Shown one piece after another: positions 15,822 through 26,094 of a stretch of DNA of 64,000 nt. The stretch comes from Pseudarthrobacter oxydans (lineage in GTDB: Bacteria; Actinomycetota; Actinomycetes; Actinomycetales; Micrococcaceae): contig NZ_JAUSSN010000007.1 in the NCBI RefSeq assembly GCF_030812335.1, positions 1 through 64,000 of the forward strand, in the 5' to 3' direction. The stretch's first letter is position 1; every line of letters begins with the position of its first letter. The notes beneath the pieces are model-generated. The model did no database searches, had not been told where the DNA came from, and was given only the letters and a program-made list of their open reading frames with translations. The position numbers and the translations under genes were made by a program.

Positions 15822-18800
15822 CGGTCACCTCCAGGATTCGAGACCAAACTTCTTCGCCGTCGGGGTCAAGGCCCTCTTCGATAGCGTCGAGACGGGTTTG
15901 CAGGACGGCCGCGTAGTCGCGCGGCAGCACCTTGGTTATACGGGCTGCGGTGTCGTCGAAGTTCTCCAGCAGCCGCGCCGCGAGCAACGATTCGGTCTCC
16001 TCGGAGTGCTTCAGCAGCAGCCCATGGACAATTTCACGGTCCTCGGCGTCCAGTTCGCACAGCTGCAGCTCGCCGGCTTCGAGGGCCTGCTTGTTGACGC
16101 GTTCGGTCTGCAGGTCCAGCACATAGGCGGTGCCGCCGGACATGCCGGCACCGAAGTTGCGGCCGGTGCGCCCGATGATGAGCACCTGGCCGCCGGTCAT
16201 GTACTCGCAGCCGTGGTCGCCGATTCCCTCGACCACCGCGGTGGCGCCGGAGTTGCGGACCATAAAGCGTTCGCCGACCTGGCCGCGCAGGAACATCTCG
16301 CCGCTGGTGGCGCCGTAGCCGATCACGTTGCCAGCGATCACATTGCGCTCGGCCGGGAACACGTTGGTGCGGTCCGGCCGGACGATGATGCGCCCGCCGG
16401 AAAGGCCCTTGCCGACGTAGTCGTTGGAGTCACCGAACATCCGCAGCGTGATGCCGGCCGGCAGGAACGCACCGAGCGACTGGCCGGCGGTGCCGGTCAG
16501 CGTGATGTCGATGGTGTCCGTCGCCAGCACGTCCGTGCTGAAGGTCTTGGTGACCACGTGGCCCAGCATCGTGCCGACGGAGCGGTCCGTGTTGATGACG
16601 TTGACGGCGATCTTGACCGGGGTGCGGTCGCTCAGGGCCTCCGCGGCCATCACCATCAGGCGCTGGTCAAAGTGCTTGTCCAGCTCGTGGTTCTGGCCGG
16701 TGAGGTTGCGCAGCGGGGCGTCGTCGTCGAACTCGAGCCCGTGCAGGATCGGGTCCAGGTCCAGCCCTTCGGCCTTCCAGTGGTTGATCGCCTCGCGGGT
16801 GTCGAGCATTTCGGCGTGGCCGATCGCTTCCTCGATGCTGCGGAAGCCCAGCTCGGCCAGGATCTCGCGGACTTCCTCGGCAAGGAACTCGAAGAAGTTG
16901 ACCACGAATTCCGGCTTGCCGTTGAAGCGGGAGCGCAGCTCCGGGTTCTGCGTCGCGACGCCCACCGGGCAGGTGTCGAGGTGGCAGACGCGCATCATGA
17001 TGCAGCCGGAGACCACCAGCGGGGCGGTGGCGAAACCGAACTCCTCGCCGCCGAGCAGCGCGGCAATCACCACGTCGCGGCCGGTCTTGAGCTGGCCGTC
17101 CACCTGCACCACCACGCGGTCACGCAGGCCGTTGAGCATCAGGGTCTGCTGGGTCTCGGCGAGGCCCAGCTCCCACGGGACACCGGCATGCTTGAGCGAG
17201 TTCAGCGGCGAGGCGCCGGTGCCGCCGTCGTGCCCGGAGACCAGGACGACGTCGGCCTTGGCCTTCGTGACGCCGGCGGCCACCGTGCCGATCCCGACCT
17301 CGGAGACCAGCTTGACGTGCACCCGCGCCGAGGGGTTGGCCCGCTTCGCGTCGTAGATCAGCTGGGCGAGGTCCTCGATCGAGTAGATGTCGTGGTGCGG
17401 GGGCGGGGAGATGAGCCCGACGCCGGGCGTCGAGTGCCGCGTCCGGGCCACCCAGGGGTAGACCTTTTGCGCCATCAGCTGGCCGCCTTCGCCGGGCTTG
17501 GCACCCTGCGCCATCTTGATCTGGATGTCATCGGCGTTGGTCAGGTACAGGCTCGTCACGCCGAAACGGCCGGACGCGATCTGCTTGACCGCCGAGCGGC
17601 GGGTCGGGTCCAGCAGCCGGTCCACGTCCTCGCCGCCTTCACCGGTGTTGGACTTGCCGCCCAGCCGGTTCATGGCGATCGCGAGGGTTTCGTGGGCCTC
17701 CTGCGAGATGGAGCCGTAGCTCATCGCGCCGGTGGAGAACCGCTTGACGATGCTGGAGACGGACTCCACTTCCTCGAGCGGGACCGCGGGGCGCAGCCCG
17801 GCCTTGAACTTCAGCAGCCCGCGCAGGGTCATGAGGTTCTCGGACTGGTCGTCCACGCCGCGGGTGTAGGACTTGAAGATGTCGTAGCGGCGCTCACGCG
17901 TGGCGTGCTGCAGCCGGAACACGGTCTCCGGGTTGAACAGGTGCGGCTCGCCGTCGCGGCGCCACTGGTACTCGCCGCCGCCCATCAGGGCCTGATGAGG
18001 CTGCTCGATGCCGTTTTCGGGGTACGCCATCCGGTGGCGCGCCGCGACCTCGGCCGCGATGACGTCCAGGCCGACGCCGCCGAGCTGGGAGTGCGTGCCT
18101 GAGAAGTACTCGTCGACCAGGTCCTGGCCGAGGCCCAGGGCCTCGAAGGTCTGGGCGCCGGTGTAGGAGGCCACGGTGGAGATGCCCATCTTGGACATGA
18201 TCTTCAGGACGCCCTTGCCGAGGCCCTTGATCAGGTTGTAGACGCCGTCCTGCGCGGTGACCCCGAGGACGTCGCCGGTGGTGATGAGCTGTTCCACGGA
18301 TTCCATGGCCAGGTACGGGTTCACGGCGGAGGCGCCGTAGCCGATCAGCACGGCCACGTGGTGCGTCTCGCGGACGTCGCCGGCCTCGACCACCAGGGCG
18401 GTCTTGGTGCGGTTGGCGCTGCGCAGCAGGTGGTGGTGCACGGCGCTGACCAGCAGCAGGGACGGGATCGGCGCCCACTGGGCGTTCGAGTCACGGTCCG
18501 AGAGCACGACGTACTGGACGCCGCGGTTGATGGCGCCGGAGACCTGCTCGCAGATTTCGGTCAGCCGGGCGCGGAGCGCGTTCTCGCCGCCTTCGGGGCG
18601 GTAGAGGCCGCGGACCTTCATGGCGACCTTGTCGCCGTCGGCGTTCTCGATGTTCGCGATCTTGGCGAGCTGGTCGTTGTTGATCACCGGGAACGGCAGC
18701 GAAACCTGCGGCTGGCGGACCTGCTTGGTGTCCAGCAGGTTGCCGTTGGGCCCGATCGCGCAGGTCAGCGAGGTGACGAGTTCCTCGCGGATGGCGTCCA

Positions 18801-20433
18801 GCGGCGGGTTGGTGACCTGCGCGAAGGACTGCACAAAGTAGTCGAACAGCAGCCGGGGCCGCTTCGAGAGGACGGCCACGGGGGTGTCCGAGCCCATCGC
18901 GCCGAGCGGCTCGGCGCCCGTGCGGGACATCGGGCCGAGCAGGATCTTCAGTTCCTCGGTGGTGTAGCCGAAGGTGCGCTGGCGGATGTTGACCGACGCA
19001 GCGGTGTGCACCACGTGCTCGCGCTCGGGCAGGTCCTTGAGGTCGATCAGGTTTTCTTTGACCCAGTCGGCCCAGGGGTTGGCTGCCGCGACCTCGGCCT
19101 TGACCTCGGCGTCGCTGATGATCCGGCCGGCGTCGGTGTCCACGAGGAACATCTTGCCGGGTGAGACGCGGCCCTTTTTGACCACCTTGGAGGGTTCGAC
19201 GTCGATCACGCCGACCTCGGAGGCGAAGATGATCAGGCCGTCCTCGGTGATCCAGAACCGGCCCGGGCGCAGGCCGTTGCGGTCCAGGGTGGCGCCGACG
19301 AGGTTGCCGTCGGTGAAGGACACGGCGGCGGGGCCGTCCCACGGTTCCATCAGCAGCGAGTGGTACTCGTAGAAGGCGCGGCGGGCCGGGTCCATCGTGG
19401 CGTGGTTTTCCCAGGCCTCGGGGATCATCATCATGATCGAGTGGGTGATCGGCCGGCCGGAGAGCCAGAGCAGTTCCGCGACCTCGTCGAAGGACGCCGA
19501 GTCGGAGGCCCCCGGGGTGCAGATCGGGTAGAGCTCCTCGGGTGAGTCCCCCAGCAGCGGGTTGGCCAGCTGCGACTGGCGGGCGCGCATCCAGTTCCGG
19601 TTGCCCTTGACCGTGTTGATTTCGCCGTTGTGGGCGATGGTCCGGAACGGTTGGGCCAGCGGCCAGGACGGGAAGGTGTTGGTGGAGAAGCGTGAGTGGA
19701 CGATCGCGAGCTTGGTCTTAAAGCGCTTGTCCGACAGGTCCGGATAGAACGGCTCGAGCTGGGCCGTGGTCAGCATGCCCTTGTAGACGATGGTCCGGGA
19801 GGACAGTGACGGGAAGTACACGCCGAACTTGTTCTGCGCCCGCTTCCGGATGCGCCAGGCACGCGAGTCGAGTTCGTTGCGCTCCAGCTCTTCCCCGGTG
19901 CTGGAGGCAAAGAACGGCTGGGAGAAGTAGGGCATGCAGGCCCGGGCCATCGCCCCGACCAGGTCGGCGACGATCGGCACTTCGCGCCAGCCGAGGACCT
20001 TCAGGCCCTCGTCGGCGGCGAGGCCCTCGATGCCGGCCTTGGCGGCGTCGGATTCGCGCTGCTCCGCGGGGAGGAACGCGGTGCCGGCGACAAACTGGCC
20101 GGGGGCGGGAAGTTCGAAGTCGGTCACGGCGCGGAAGAATTCGTCCGGGATCTGCATGAGCAGTCCGGCGCCGTCGCCGGTGCCTTCGTCGGCGCCCACG
20201 GCACCGCGGTGCTCAAGGTTTCGCAGGGCCGTCAGGGCGGCATCAACGATGTCATAACCCGGTTCCCCCCGCAGCGTGGCGATGATGGCGAGGCCGCAGG
20301 CGTCCTTCTCCTGCTCGGGGTTGTAGAGCCCGGCCGCTTCGGGCAGCGCCGCGAAGCGCTTGAAGGGTGACATGGCGGGCTGCTGGGGCTCGCTAGGGTC
20401 GGACCAACTGGGGCTGTGCAGGGTTTGGGTCAT
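15814..20433 (-). CDS. gltB: glutamate synthase (NADPH) large subunit
   Basis: 1539 aa. ATG 20433 is chosen for GGAGGAAGG just upstream; the frame stays open further back but that part does not look like protein. Order: a short propeptide, then the class II amidotransferase domain with nucleophile Cys in [10 protein letters not shown] (exposed by processing); a central domain; the FMN-binding synthase domain, with 3Fe-4S ligands in [15 protein letters not shown]; and the GXGXG beta-helix domain near the C-terminus (GGTAYVLD). It makes two glutamates from glutamine and 2-oxoglutarate. A possible -10 (TACAAT, complement of 20534-20539) lies about 100 nt upstream; its -35 is weak. No other gene was seen in 20434-20696. 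Confidence 0.96.
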   Translation of the reverse strand: MTQTLHSPSWSDPSEPQQPAMSPFKRFAALPEAAGLYNPEQEKDACGLAIIATLRGEPGYDIVDAALTALRNLEHRGAVGADEGTGDGAGLLMQIPDEFFRAVTDFELPAPGQFVAGTAFLPAEQRESDAAKAGIEGLAADEGLKVLGWREVPIVADLVGAMARACMPYFSQPFFASSTGEELERNELDSRAWRIRKRAQNKFGVYFPSLSSRTIVYKGMLTTAQLEPFYPDLSDKRFKTKLAIVHSRFSTNTFPSWPLAQPFRTIAHNGEINTVKGNRNWMRARQSQLANPLLGDSPEELYPICTPGASDSASFDEVAELLWLSGRPITHSIMMMIPEAWENHATMDPARRAFYEYHSLLMEPWDGPAAVSFTDGNLVGATLDRNGLRPGRFWITEDGLIIFASEVGVIDVEPSKVVKKGRVSPGKMFLVDTDAGRIISDAEVKAEVAAANPWADWVKENLIDLKDLPEREHVVHTAASVNIRQRTFGYTTEELKILLGPMSRTGAEPLGAMGSDTPVAVLSKRPRLLFDYFVQSFAQVTNPPLDAIREELVTSLTCAIGPNGNLLDTKQVRQPQVSLPFPVINNDQLAKIANIENADGDKVAMKVRGLYRPEGGENALRARLTEICEQVSGAINRGVQYVVLSDRDSNAQWAPIPSLLLVSAVHHHLLRSANRTKTALVVEAGDVRETHHVAVLIGYGASAVNPYLAMESVEQLITTGDVLGVTAQDGVYNLIKGLGKGVLKIMSKMGISTVASYTGAQTFEALGLGQDLVDEYFSGTHSQLGGVGLDVIAAEVAARHRMAYPENGIEQPHQALMGGGEYQWRRDGEPHLFNPETVFRLQHATRERRYDIFKSYTRGVDDQSENLMTLRGLLKFKAGLRPAVPLEEVESVSSIVKRFSTGAMSYGSISQEAHETLAIAMNRLGGKSNTGEGGEDVDRLLDPTRRSAVKQIASGRFGVTSLYLTNADDIQIKMAQGAKPGEGGQLMAQKVYPWVARTRHSTPGVGLISPPPHHDIYSIEDLAQLIYDAKRANPSARVHVKLVSEVGIGTVAAGVTKAKADVVLVSGHDGGTGASPLNSLKHAGVPWELGLAETQQTLMLNGLRDRVVVQVDGQLKTGRDVVIAALLGGEEFGFATAPLVVSGCIMMRVCHLDTCPVGVATQNPELRSRFNGKPEFVVNFFEFLAEEVREILAELGFRSIEEAIGHAEMLDTREAINHWKAEGLDLDPILHGLEFDDDAPLRNLTGQNHELDKHFDQRLMVMAAEALSDRTPVKIAVNVINTDRSVGTMLGHVVTKTFSTDVLATDTIDITLTGTAGQSLGAFLPAGITLRMFGDSNDYVGKGLSGGRIIVRPDRTNVFPAERNVIAGNVIGYGATSGEMFLRGQVGERFMVRNSGATAVVEGIGDHGCEYMTGGQVLIIGRTGRNFGAGMSGGTAYVLDLQTERVNKQALEAGELQLCELDAEDREIVHGLLLKHSEETESLLAARLLENFDDTAARITKVLPRDYAAVLQTRLDAIEEGLDPDGEEVWSRILEVTGG

Positions 20434-20696
20434 GGGAGACGTCCTTCCTCCTGATCGTGCGTATGGGAGGGACAACATTGGCCCGCATCGGTGCGCCGGT
20501 GTGATGGGCACAACAAAGTATTTTCTTACTCGAATTGTAGGTCAGGGCCGCCTTCTGCACTAACAGTTACGCGACCACAGACCCGGGTTTGCGCGAACCG
20601 CAACACTCTGCAGTCCGCTGCGTTCCCTGCTGCCACGACGCTGTGGATACGGGCCCTGCGAGGGGTGACTCCGCGGCCCGGTTTGCCGGCGCTGAG

Positions 20697-21968
20697 CTAC
20701 TTGGTGCCCTCAGCTTCCGGCGCGGTTCCGGTGGCCTGGTGGCCGGGTGCTCCGGCCACCGGTACTCCGGTGGCGGGCTTGGTGCCGCCGGTGGATTCCT
20801 TTGACGCTTCAGCTGGGGCGGAAACGTGGCCTGGACCGCTTTGGTTATCAGGGAGATTATCACGCGATTCACTATCTGAGACAGCAGAATCCGAATGGCG
20901 GACATTGTCACCGTCGGCCGGCACGGTGGCCGGCACCTTGTCCGCCGTGTCATCCCCGGTGCCAGAGCGCGCCGTGTGCGCGTCAGTGCCGCCGTCGGAG
21001 CCGCGGACGGCGTCAGTGCCGCCGTCCGTGCCGGCGTCCGTGTCCGTACGGGCGTCGGATTCGGACGGTTCGTGTCCGGGCAGGTAGACCGTGTCGGGTT
21101 CCGTGGGCTTGCGCAGTCCCAGGAGGATGAACGCGGCCAGTGCGCCCAGCAGGACGAAGATGCTGGTCCACACGTTCAGCCGGGTGGTGATGCCGAAGAG
21201 GCTGATCAGCTCGGCGTCGTCGATCCGCATCGCCTCGATCCAGACCCGGCCCAGCGTGTAGTAGACCGCGTACAGGCAGAACAGGCGGCCGCGGCGGAAC
21301 CGGAACTTGCGGTCCAGCAGCAGCAGGATGCCGACGCCGGCGAAGTTCCAGAGGGATTCGTACAGGAAGGTCGGGTGGAAGAGCGTGTCCGCGGCCATGC
21401 CCGGAGGGAAGTTCGGGTTCTCGGCGTCGATCTGCAGGCCCCATGGCAGGGTGGTGGGCCCGCCGAAGAGTTCCTGGTTGAAGTAGTTGCCCCAGCGCCC
21501 GATGGCCTGGGCCAGCAGCAGTCCGGGAGCCGCGGCGTCCATAAAAGCACTCAGTTTGACGCCCGCCTTGCGGCAGCCGATCCACGCACCCACGGCGCCC
21601 AGCAGCACGGCGCCCCAGATGCCCAGCCCGCCGCGCTGGAGCTGCGGGATCAGGGACAGGTCACCGGTGCCGTCGAAGCCGGGGCCGAAGTACGCGTCCG
21701 GGGAGGAGACCACGTGGTAGAGCCGTCCGCCGATGATGCCGAACGGGATGGCCCAGATGGCGATGTCCCAGACGCTGCCCTCGGGGGCGCCGCGCTTGGT
21801 CCAGCGCACGGAGGTGAGCCAGAGGCCGGCGATGATGCCGAGCAGGATGCACAGGGCATAGGCGTGGATGCGCAGTGACCCCCACGGCAGCGGGATGTCG
21901 AAACCGGACCAGTCCGGGCTCGGAATGCTCGCGGGGATCATCGCCGCCGCGTGGAGGACTGACTGCAT
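20697..21968 (-). CDS. lgt: prolipoprotein diacylglyceryl transferase with long acidic tail
   Basis: 423 aa. The integral membrane enzyme moves diacylglycerol from phosphatidylglycerol to the lipobox Cys of prelipoproteins. Seven hydrophobic segments are seen in residues 20-285, with the Lgt signature AIGRWGNYFNQELFG and the GGRLYHVVSSP and GLGIWGAVLLG loops. Residues about 295-423 form a polar tail rich in Asp, Thr, Ser and Gly (TDTDAGTDGGTDAVRGSDGG) that is absent from short Lgt proteins such as that of E. coli and is presumably disordered. It starts 3 nt after trpA, the usual end of the actinobacterial trp operon. Confidence 0.95.
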   Translation of the reverse strand: MQSVLHAAAMIPASIPSPDWSGFDIPLPWGSLRIHAYALCILLGIIAGLWLTSVRWTKRGAPEGSVWDIAIWAIPFGIIGGRLYHVVSSPDAYFGPGFDGTGDLSLIPQLQRGGLGIWGAVLLGAVGAWIGCRKAGVKLSAFMDAAAPGLLLAQAIGRWGNYFNQELFGGPTTLPWGLQIDAENPNFPPGMAADTLFHPTFLYESLWNFAGVGILLLLDRKFRFRRGRLFCLYAVYYTLGRVWIEAMRIDDAELISLFGITTRLNVWTSIFVLLGALAAFILLGLRKPTEPDTVYLPGHEPSESDARTDTDAGTDGGTDAVRGSDGGTDAHTARSGTGDDTADKVPATVPADGDNVRHSDSAVSDSESRDNLPDNQSGPGHVSAPAEASKESTGGTKPATGVPVAGAPGHQATGTAPEAEGTK

Positions 21969-21971
21969 TGC

Positions 21972-22799
21972 TTAGGCTTCTTCCCTGGTAAGGCCGGTGC
22001 TGAGGTCTTTCGTCAAGGACGCTACCGCGTCCACGCCGCCGTCGCCGATGGCGACGACCAGCGCGGTGCCCACAATCACGCCGTCCGCGTAGGCGGCGAT
22101 CTCCCGGACCTGGTCCGCGTTGGACACGCCCAGCCCGACGCAGACGCGTTCGGCGCCGGCGGCGTGCGCGGCGGCCACCACGTCCTTGGCCGCGGAGCTG
22201 ACCGAGGTGCGGGCGCCGGTGACGCCCATGATCGACACGGCGTAGACGAAGCCGCGGCTTGCCTCCACGGTGCGCTTCATCCGCTCCGGCGAGGACGACG
22301 GGGCCACCAGGAACACCCGGTCCAGGCCGTACTTGTCCGAGGCTGCCATCCATTCCGATGCCTCGTCCGGGATCAGGTCCGGGGTGATGAGCCCGGCCCC
22401 GCCGGCGTCGGCCAGCTGGCGGGAGAATTCCTCCACGCCCATCCGGACCACGGGGTTCCAGTAGGTCATGACCAGCACGGCGGCGTCGGTCTTGCTGGTG
22501 ATGCCGCGGACGACGTCGAAGACCTGCTTGACGTGGAAGCCCTTGGCGAGGGCCTCGGTCGTCGCGGCCTGGATGACCAGGCCGTCCATGACCGGGTCGG
22601 AGTACGGGATGCCGATTTCGATCAGGTCCGCGCCGTTTTCCGCGAGGGCGATGCCGGCGGCGATGGTCTCCTCGACGCTCGGGTAGCCGGCGGGCAGGTA
22701 GCCGATCAGGGCCGCGCGGCCCTGGGCCTTGGCGCGGTCGATGGCCGCGGCCGACTTGCTGGCGTTCCGGGCGGTGCCCGGGTCCTGGACGGTGCTCAC
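21972..22799 (-). CDS. trpA: tryptophan synthase alpha chain
   Basis: 275 aa. GTG 22799 overlaps the trpB stop (GTGA), which fixes the start. It cleaves indole-3-glycerol phosphate to indole and glyceraldehyde 3-phosphate and channels indole to TrpB. The signature [15 protein letters not shown] carries the catalytic Glu and Asp; the TIM barrel ends with a phosphate-binding [10 protein letters not shown] and [11 protein letters not shown]. Cotranscribed with trpE, trpX, trpC and trpB. Confidence 0.96.
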   Translation of the reverse strand: MSTVQDPGTARNASKSAAAIDRAKAQGRAALIGYLPAGYPSVEETIAAGIALAENGADLIEIGIPYSDPVMDGLVIQAATTEALAKGFHVKQVFDVVRGITSKTDAAVLVMTYWNPVVRMGVEEFSRQLADAGGAGLITPDLIPDEASEWMAASDKYGLDRVFLVAPSSSPERMKRTVEASRGFVYAVSIMGVTGARTSVSSAAKDVVAAAHAAGAERVCVGLGVSNADQVREIAAYADGVIVGTALVVAIGDGGVDAVASLTKDLSTGLTREEA

Positions 22800-24136
22800 A
22801 GCTGCTCCCCCTCTTTGGCGATCTCGTGTTCGGGTGAATCCTTGTCCAGCAGGTCGAACCATTCCGCGGCGGTGGCCACGTCCTTGTCGCCGCGGCCGGA
22901 AAGGTTCACGAGCACGATCTTCTCTGACGCATCGCCGGATGCTCCGGCTTCGGCGGCCAGCCGCTGGCCGACCTTCATGGCGCCGGCCAGGGCGTGTGCG
23001 GACTCGATGGCCGGGATGATGCCCTCGGTGCGGCACAGCAGCCGGAACGCGTCCATGGCCTCGCTGTCCGTGATGGGCTCGTAGCTGACCCGTCCGATGT
23101 CCGCGAGGTAGGAGTGCTCCGGACCGACGCCGGGGTAGTCCAGGCCCGCCGAGATGGAGTGCGATTCGATGGTCTGGCCGTCGTCGTCCTGCATGAGGTA
23201 CGAGCGGGCGCCGTGCAGCACGCCGGGCTTGCCGAGCGTGATGGTGGCGGCGTGGCGGCCGGTTTCGACGCCCTCGCCGCCGGCCTCGAAGCCGTAGATC
23301 CTGACCGAGGGATCGTCCAGGAAGCCGTGGAAGATGCCGATGGCGTTGGAGCCGCCGCCGATGCAGGCGCAGACGGCGTCGGGCAGCCGGCCGGTCTGCT
23401 CCAGGATCTGGGCGCGGGCCTCCTCGCCGATGACCTCGTGGAAGTAGCGGACCATGGCCGGGAACGGGTGCGCGCCGGCGGCGGTGCCCAGCAGGTAGTG
23501 GGTGTTGTCAACGTTGGCGACCCAGTCGCGGAGCGCCTCGTTGATGGCGTCCTTGAGGGTCTGGGAGCCGTTGGTCACCGGGATGACGGTGGCTCCGAGG
23601 AGCTCCATCCGGGCCACGTTGAGAGCCTGCCGGCGGCAGTCCTCGGCGCCCATGTAGACGACGCATTCCAGGCCCATCAGGGCCGCGGCGGTGGCGCTGG
23701 CGACGCCGTGCTGGCCGGCGCCGGTTTCGGCGATGACGCGGGTCTTGCCCATGCGCTTGGCCAGCAGTGCCTGGCCCAGAACGTTGTTGATCTTGTGCGA
23801 GCCGGTGTGGTTGAGGTCCTCGCGCTTGAGGAAGATCCGGACTCCCCCGGCGTGCTCGGCGAAGCGCTTGGCCTCGGTCAGCAGCGAAGGCCGGCCGGAG
23901 TAGTTCTTGTTCAGCTCCGCGATCTGCGCGGTGAACTCGGGGTCCGCCTTGGCTTTCTCGAAGGTGTCCTCGAGCTCATCCAGGGCCGCGATGAGTGACT
24001 CCGGCATCCATCGGCCGCCGTAGGAGCCGAAGTAGGGTCCGGGGGCGTGCCGCAGGGATTCTCCGCCCTGCAGGAACGCGTCCACGGCGCTTTCGTCTGA
24101 GCCGGCTGCTGGCGCATCGACCATCGGTCTCACCAT
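22796..24136 (-). CDS. trpB: tryptophan synthase beta chain
   Basis: 446 aa from ATG 24136; ATG 24124 (MVDAPAAG) is an equally likely start. A PLP enzyme, it joins indole and serine to tryptophan. The PLP Lys is in [19 protein letters not shown] binds the cofactor phosphate and ETGAGQHG binds substrate. The N-terminus is longer than that of the enteric enzyme (about 40 residues before YFGSYGGRW). 84 nt separate it from trpC. Confidence 0.96.
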   Translation of the reverse strand: MVRPMVDAPAAGSDESAVDAFLQGGESLRHAPGPYFGSYGGRWMPESLIAALDELEDTFEKAKADPEFTAQIAELNKNYSGRPSLLTEAKRFAEHAGGVRIFLKREDLNHTGSHKINNVLGQALLAKRMGKTRVIAETGAGQHGVASATAAALMGLECVVYMGAEDCRRQALNVARMELLGATVIPVTNGSQTLKDAINEALRDWVANVDNTHYLLGTAAGAHPFPAMVRYFHEVIGEEARAQILEQTGRLPDAVCACIGGGSNAIGIFHGFLDDPSVRIYGFEAGGEGVETGRHAATITLGKPGVLHGARSYLMQDDDGQTIESHSISAGLDYPGVGPEHSYLADIGRVSYEPITDSEAMDAFRLLCRTEGIIPAIESAHALAGAMKVGQRLAAEAGASGDASEKIVLVNLSGRGDKDVATAAEWFDLLDKDSPEHEIAKEGEQL

Positions 24137-24220
24137 CCTGTTCCACTGTTGATTAGATCTGGGTGCCGCACGGAGGCGCTGCCGGCGTCCCGACGGGAGG
24201 TGCCCCGCAGGAAGCGCTGG

Positions 24221-25039
24221 TCAGGAACGTGCGGCGATTGCTTCGGCTCCGGCGGCCATGAATTCGGCGATCCGCTCCCGCGGGGTCGCGTCGCTGACCA
24301 GGGCCTCGCCGACGAGGACCGCGTTGGCGCCGTTCGCGGCGTAGTGCCGGACGTCGTCGACGCCCCGCACGCCCGATTCCGCGATGACGAGCGCACCGGC
24401 GGGGATGCCTCCGGCGAGTTCGGCGAAAACGGAACGGTCGACGTCGAGCGTCTTGAGGTTGCGCACGTTGACGCCGATGATCCGGGCTTCGGCGGCAACC
24501 GCCCGCTCGATTTCCTCGGCGGTGTGCGTCTCGACCAGCACGTTCATGCCGAGTTCGCGGCTGAGGGCGCTGAACTCGCCCAGCTGCGCGTCGGACAGAG
24601 ACGCCACTATCAGCAGGATCAGGTCGGCCCCGTGTGCCCGGGCCTCCCAGATCTGGTACTCGTCGATCATGAAGTCCTTGCGCAGCAGCGGAGTGTCCAC
24701 GGCGGCCCGGACGGCGTCGAAATCGGCGAGGGAGCCGTTGAAGCGGCGCTGTTCGGTCAGGACGCTGATCGCGGACGCGCCGCCCTCGGCGTACTGCACG
24801 GCGAGCGAGGCGGGATCCGCGATGCTCGCGAGATCGCCCTTGGAGGGGCTGCGGCGCTTGATTTCGGCGATGACTTTCAGCTCCCCGCGCGACGCCGAGG
24901 CCCCGCCCAGGGCGGTCCAGGCGTCGCGGGCCGGAGCCGCCGCGGCGGCGCGCTCCTTCAGTTCCGCGAGCGTGACGAGGCGCTGACGGGCCTCCATATC
25001 CTCCCTGACACCGGCATTGATGTCATCGAGAACAGTCAC
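24221..25039 (-). CDS. trpC: indole-3-glycerol-phosphate synthase
   Basis: 272 aa from GTG 25039, 2 nt after the stop of the small membrane-protein gene. It closes the ring of the carboxyphenylamino-deoxyribulose phosphate intermediate. VIAEIKRRSPSKG holds the catalytic Lys; LLRKDFMIDEYQ, VETHTAEE, GVNVRNLKT and AESGVRG are the standard TIM-barrel motifs. trpD and trpF are not in this window. Confidence 0.96.
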   Translation of the reverse strand: MTVLDDINAGVREDMEARQRLVTLAELKERAAAAAPARDAWTALGGASASRGELKVIAEIKRRSPSKGDLASIADPASLAVQYAEGGASAISVLTEQRRFNGSLADFDAVRAAVDTPLLRKDFMIDEYQIWEARAHGADLILLIVASLSDAQLGEFSALSRELGMNVLVETHTAEEIERAVAAEARIIGVNVRNLKTLDVDRSVFAELAGGIPAGALVIAESGVRGVDDVRHYAANGANAVLVGEALVSDATPRERIAEFMAAGAEAIAARS

Positions 25040-25041
25040 CC

Positions 25042-25332
25042 TTAGTGGCCGGAGTTCTTCAGCTTGCTGCCGCCCACGCCGTATCCGGCCTTGCGCATGA
25101 TGAAGCCGATGACCAGGCCAATCAGCATCACAACGCCGCCCGCGATGAAGATCGGGGTGTTGGCGATGACAAAGGCGATGGACATGATGAGGGCGCCGAC
25201 GAGCATGACGAAAACCGTGGTCCAGGCGGCCGGGCTGTTGCCGTGGCCGGTCGGTTCGCGGTGATCGATGTCGTCGTAGGAGTAGCCGGTCCCGGCAGCG
25301 GGCTTGGGGGCGGAAACAGATGCTTTGCTCAT
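25042..25332 (-). CDS. HGxxPAAW family small membrane protein
   Basis: 96 aa. The defining motif HGNSPAAW lies at about residues 30-37, followed by two transmembrane helices (TTVFVMLVGALIMSIAFVIA and IAGGVVMLIGLVIGFIM). This family is almost always found between the trp-associated membrane protein and trpC in Micrococcales. Its role is unknown. The spacing (2 nt to trpC) shows it belongs to the operon. The 126 nt upstream of it contain short GC-rich imperfect repeats and no gene. Confidence 0.85.
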   Translation of the reverse strand: MSKASVSAPKPAAGTGYSYDDIDHREPTGHGNSPAAWTTVFVMLVGALIMSIAFVIANTPIFIAGGVVMLIGLVIGFIMRKAGYGVGGSKLKNSGH

Positions 25333-25458
25333 TGAAATCTCCTCAGGGTAAATACTGCTTACATTCTGCCATTTATTGGCGGCGCTATTGTCCGGGTTAC
25401 TGGCCGCGTCACCGGCCTCGACGCCGGCTGCGCTACTGGGCCAGCACGCGGTACCGGC

Positions 25459-26094
25459 TCAGGTGGGGTCGTCACCGCGTGACAACCGGTCCCAGCTGTC
25501 GATCTCGTCCGCCGGCCCGGCGGGCGCCGCGGAGCCGCCGGCGACGGCACCCGTGGCGGCGGTGTCATATTTCGTGCGCGATTTCCAGTAGCGGCCCGCC
25601 GGGATGACCAGCAGGGCACTGAGCCCCAGCAGCGTGCCGGCGACGACGGCGAAGGCCGGGAACACCGTGACGTCCACCTGCACGTCGCTGCCGGTGATCC
25701 CGGTGGCGGCGGCGATGGAGCCCTGGGCGGCGGCCAGCGGGTCCGCGATGACGACCGCGGCCGCGCTGACGATGCCGGCGGCGGCCAGCAGGATGAGCAC
25801 CGTGATGATCCAGCGGCCGATCCGGCCGGCAATCGACACGGCGAGTCCGCCGGCGAGGGCCACCAGCGCCAGCGCCGTCACCGTGGTCGCGGCCTTGCTG
25901 CCCTGCACCTGCAGGCCGTCCTGGCTGTCGACGGCCGCCCCGAGCTGGGCCGGGTCGAGGTGGACGGTGAGCCAGGTCTGCGTGGTGGTGCCGAAGACGG
26001 CCAGCGCCAGGGCGGCGATGGCCAGCACCAGGGTGGATTTCCGGGCCCAGCGGGGAACGGCGGGGCTGGTGCTCCTGACCGTGGTGCCGCTCAT
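25459..26094 (-). CDS. Trp-biosynthesis-associated membrane protein (TIGR02234 type)
   Basis: 211 aa; ATG 26094 overlaps the trpE stop by 4 nt (ATGA). Four hydrophobic helices fit the TIGR02234 family (LVLAIAALALAVFGTTTQ; ATTVTALALVALAGGLAVSI; WIITVLILLAAAGIV; FAVVAGTLLGLSALLVI), with TWLTV after the first helix. The family is confined to actinobacterial trp operons and its function is not established; a transport role is sometimes suggested. Ser/Asp-rich tail at the C-terminus. Confidence 0.85.
   Translation of the reverse strand: MSGTTVRSTSPAVPRWARKSTLVLAIAALALAVFGTTTQTWLTVHLDPAQLGAAVDSQDGLQVQGSKAATTVTALALVALAGGLAVSIAGRIGRWIITVLILLAAAGIVSAAAVVIADPLAAAQGSIAAATGITGSDVQVDVTVFPAFAVVAGTLLGLSALLVIPAGRYWKSRTKYDTAATGAVAGGSAAPAGPADEIDSWDRLSRGDDPT

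Noticed and set aside
15898..18102. Long plus-strand reading frames opposite gltB and gltD (hundreds of codons)
   Set aside because: They are the mirror of GC-rich codon use in gltB and gltD, with Val/Gly/Asp/Arg-rich composition, no ribosome sites and no recognisable domains.
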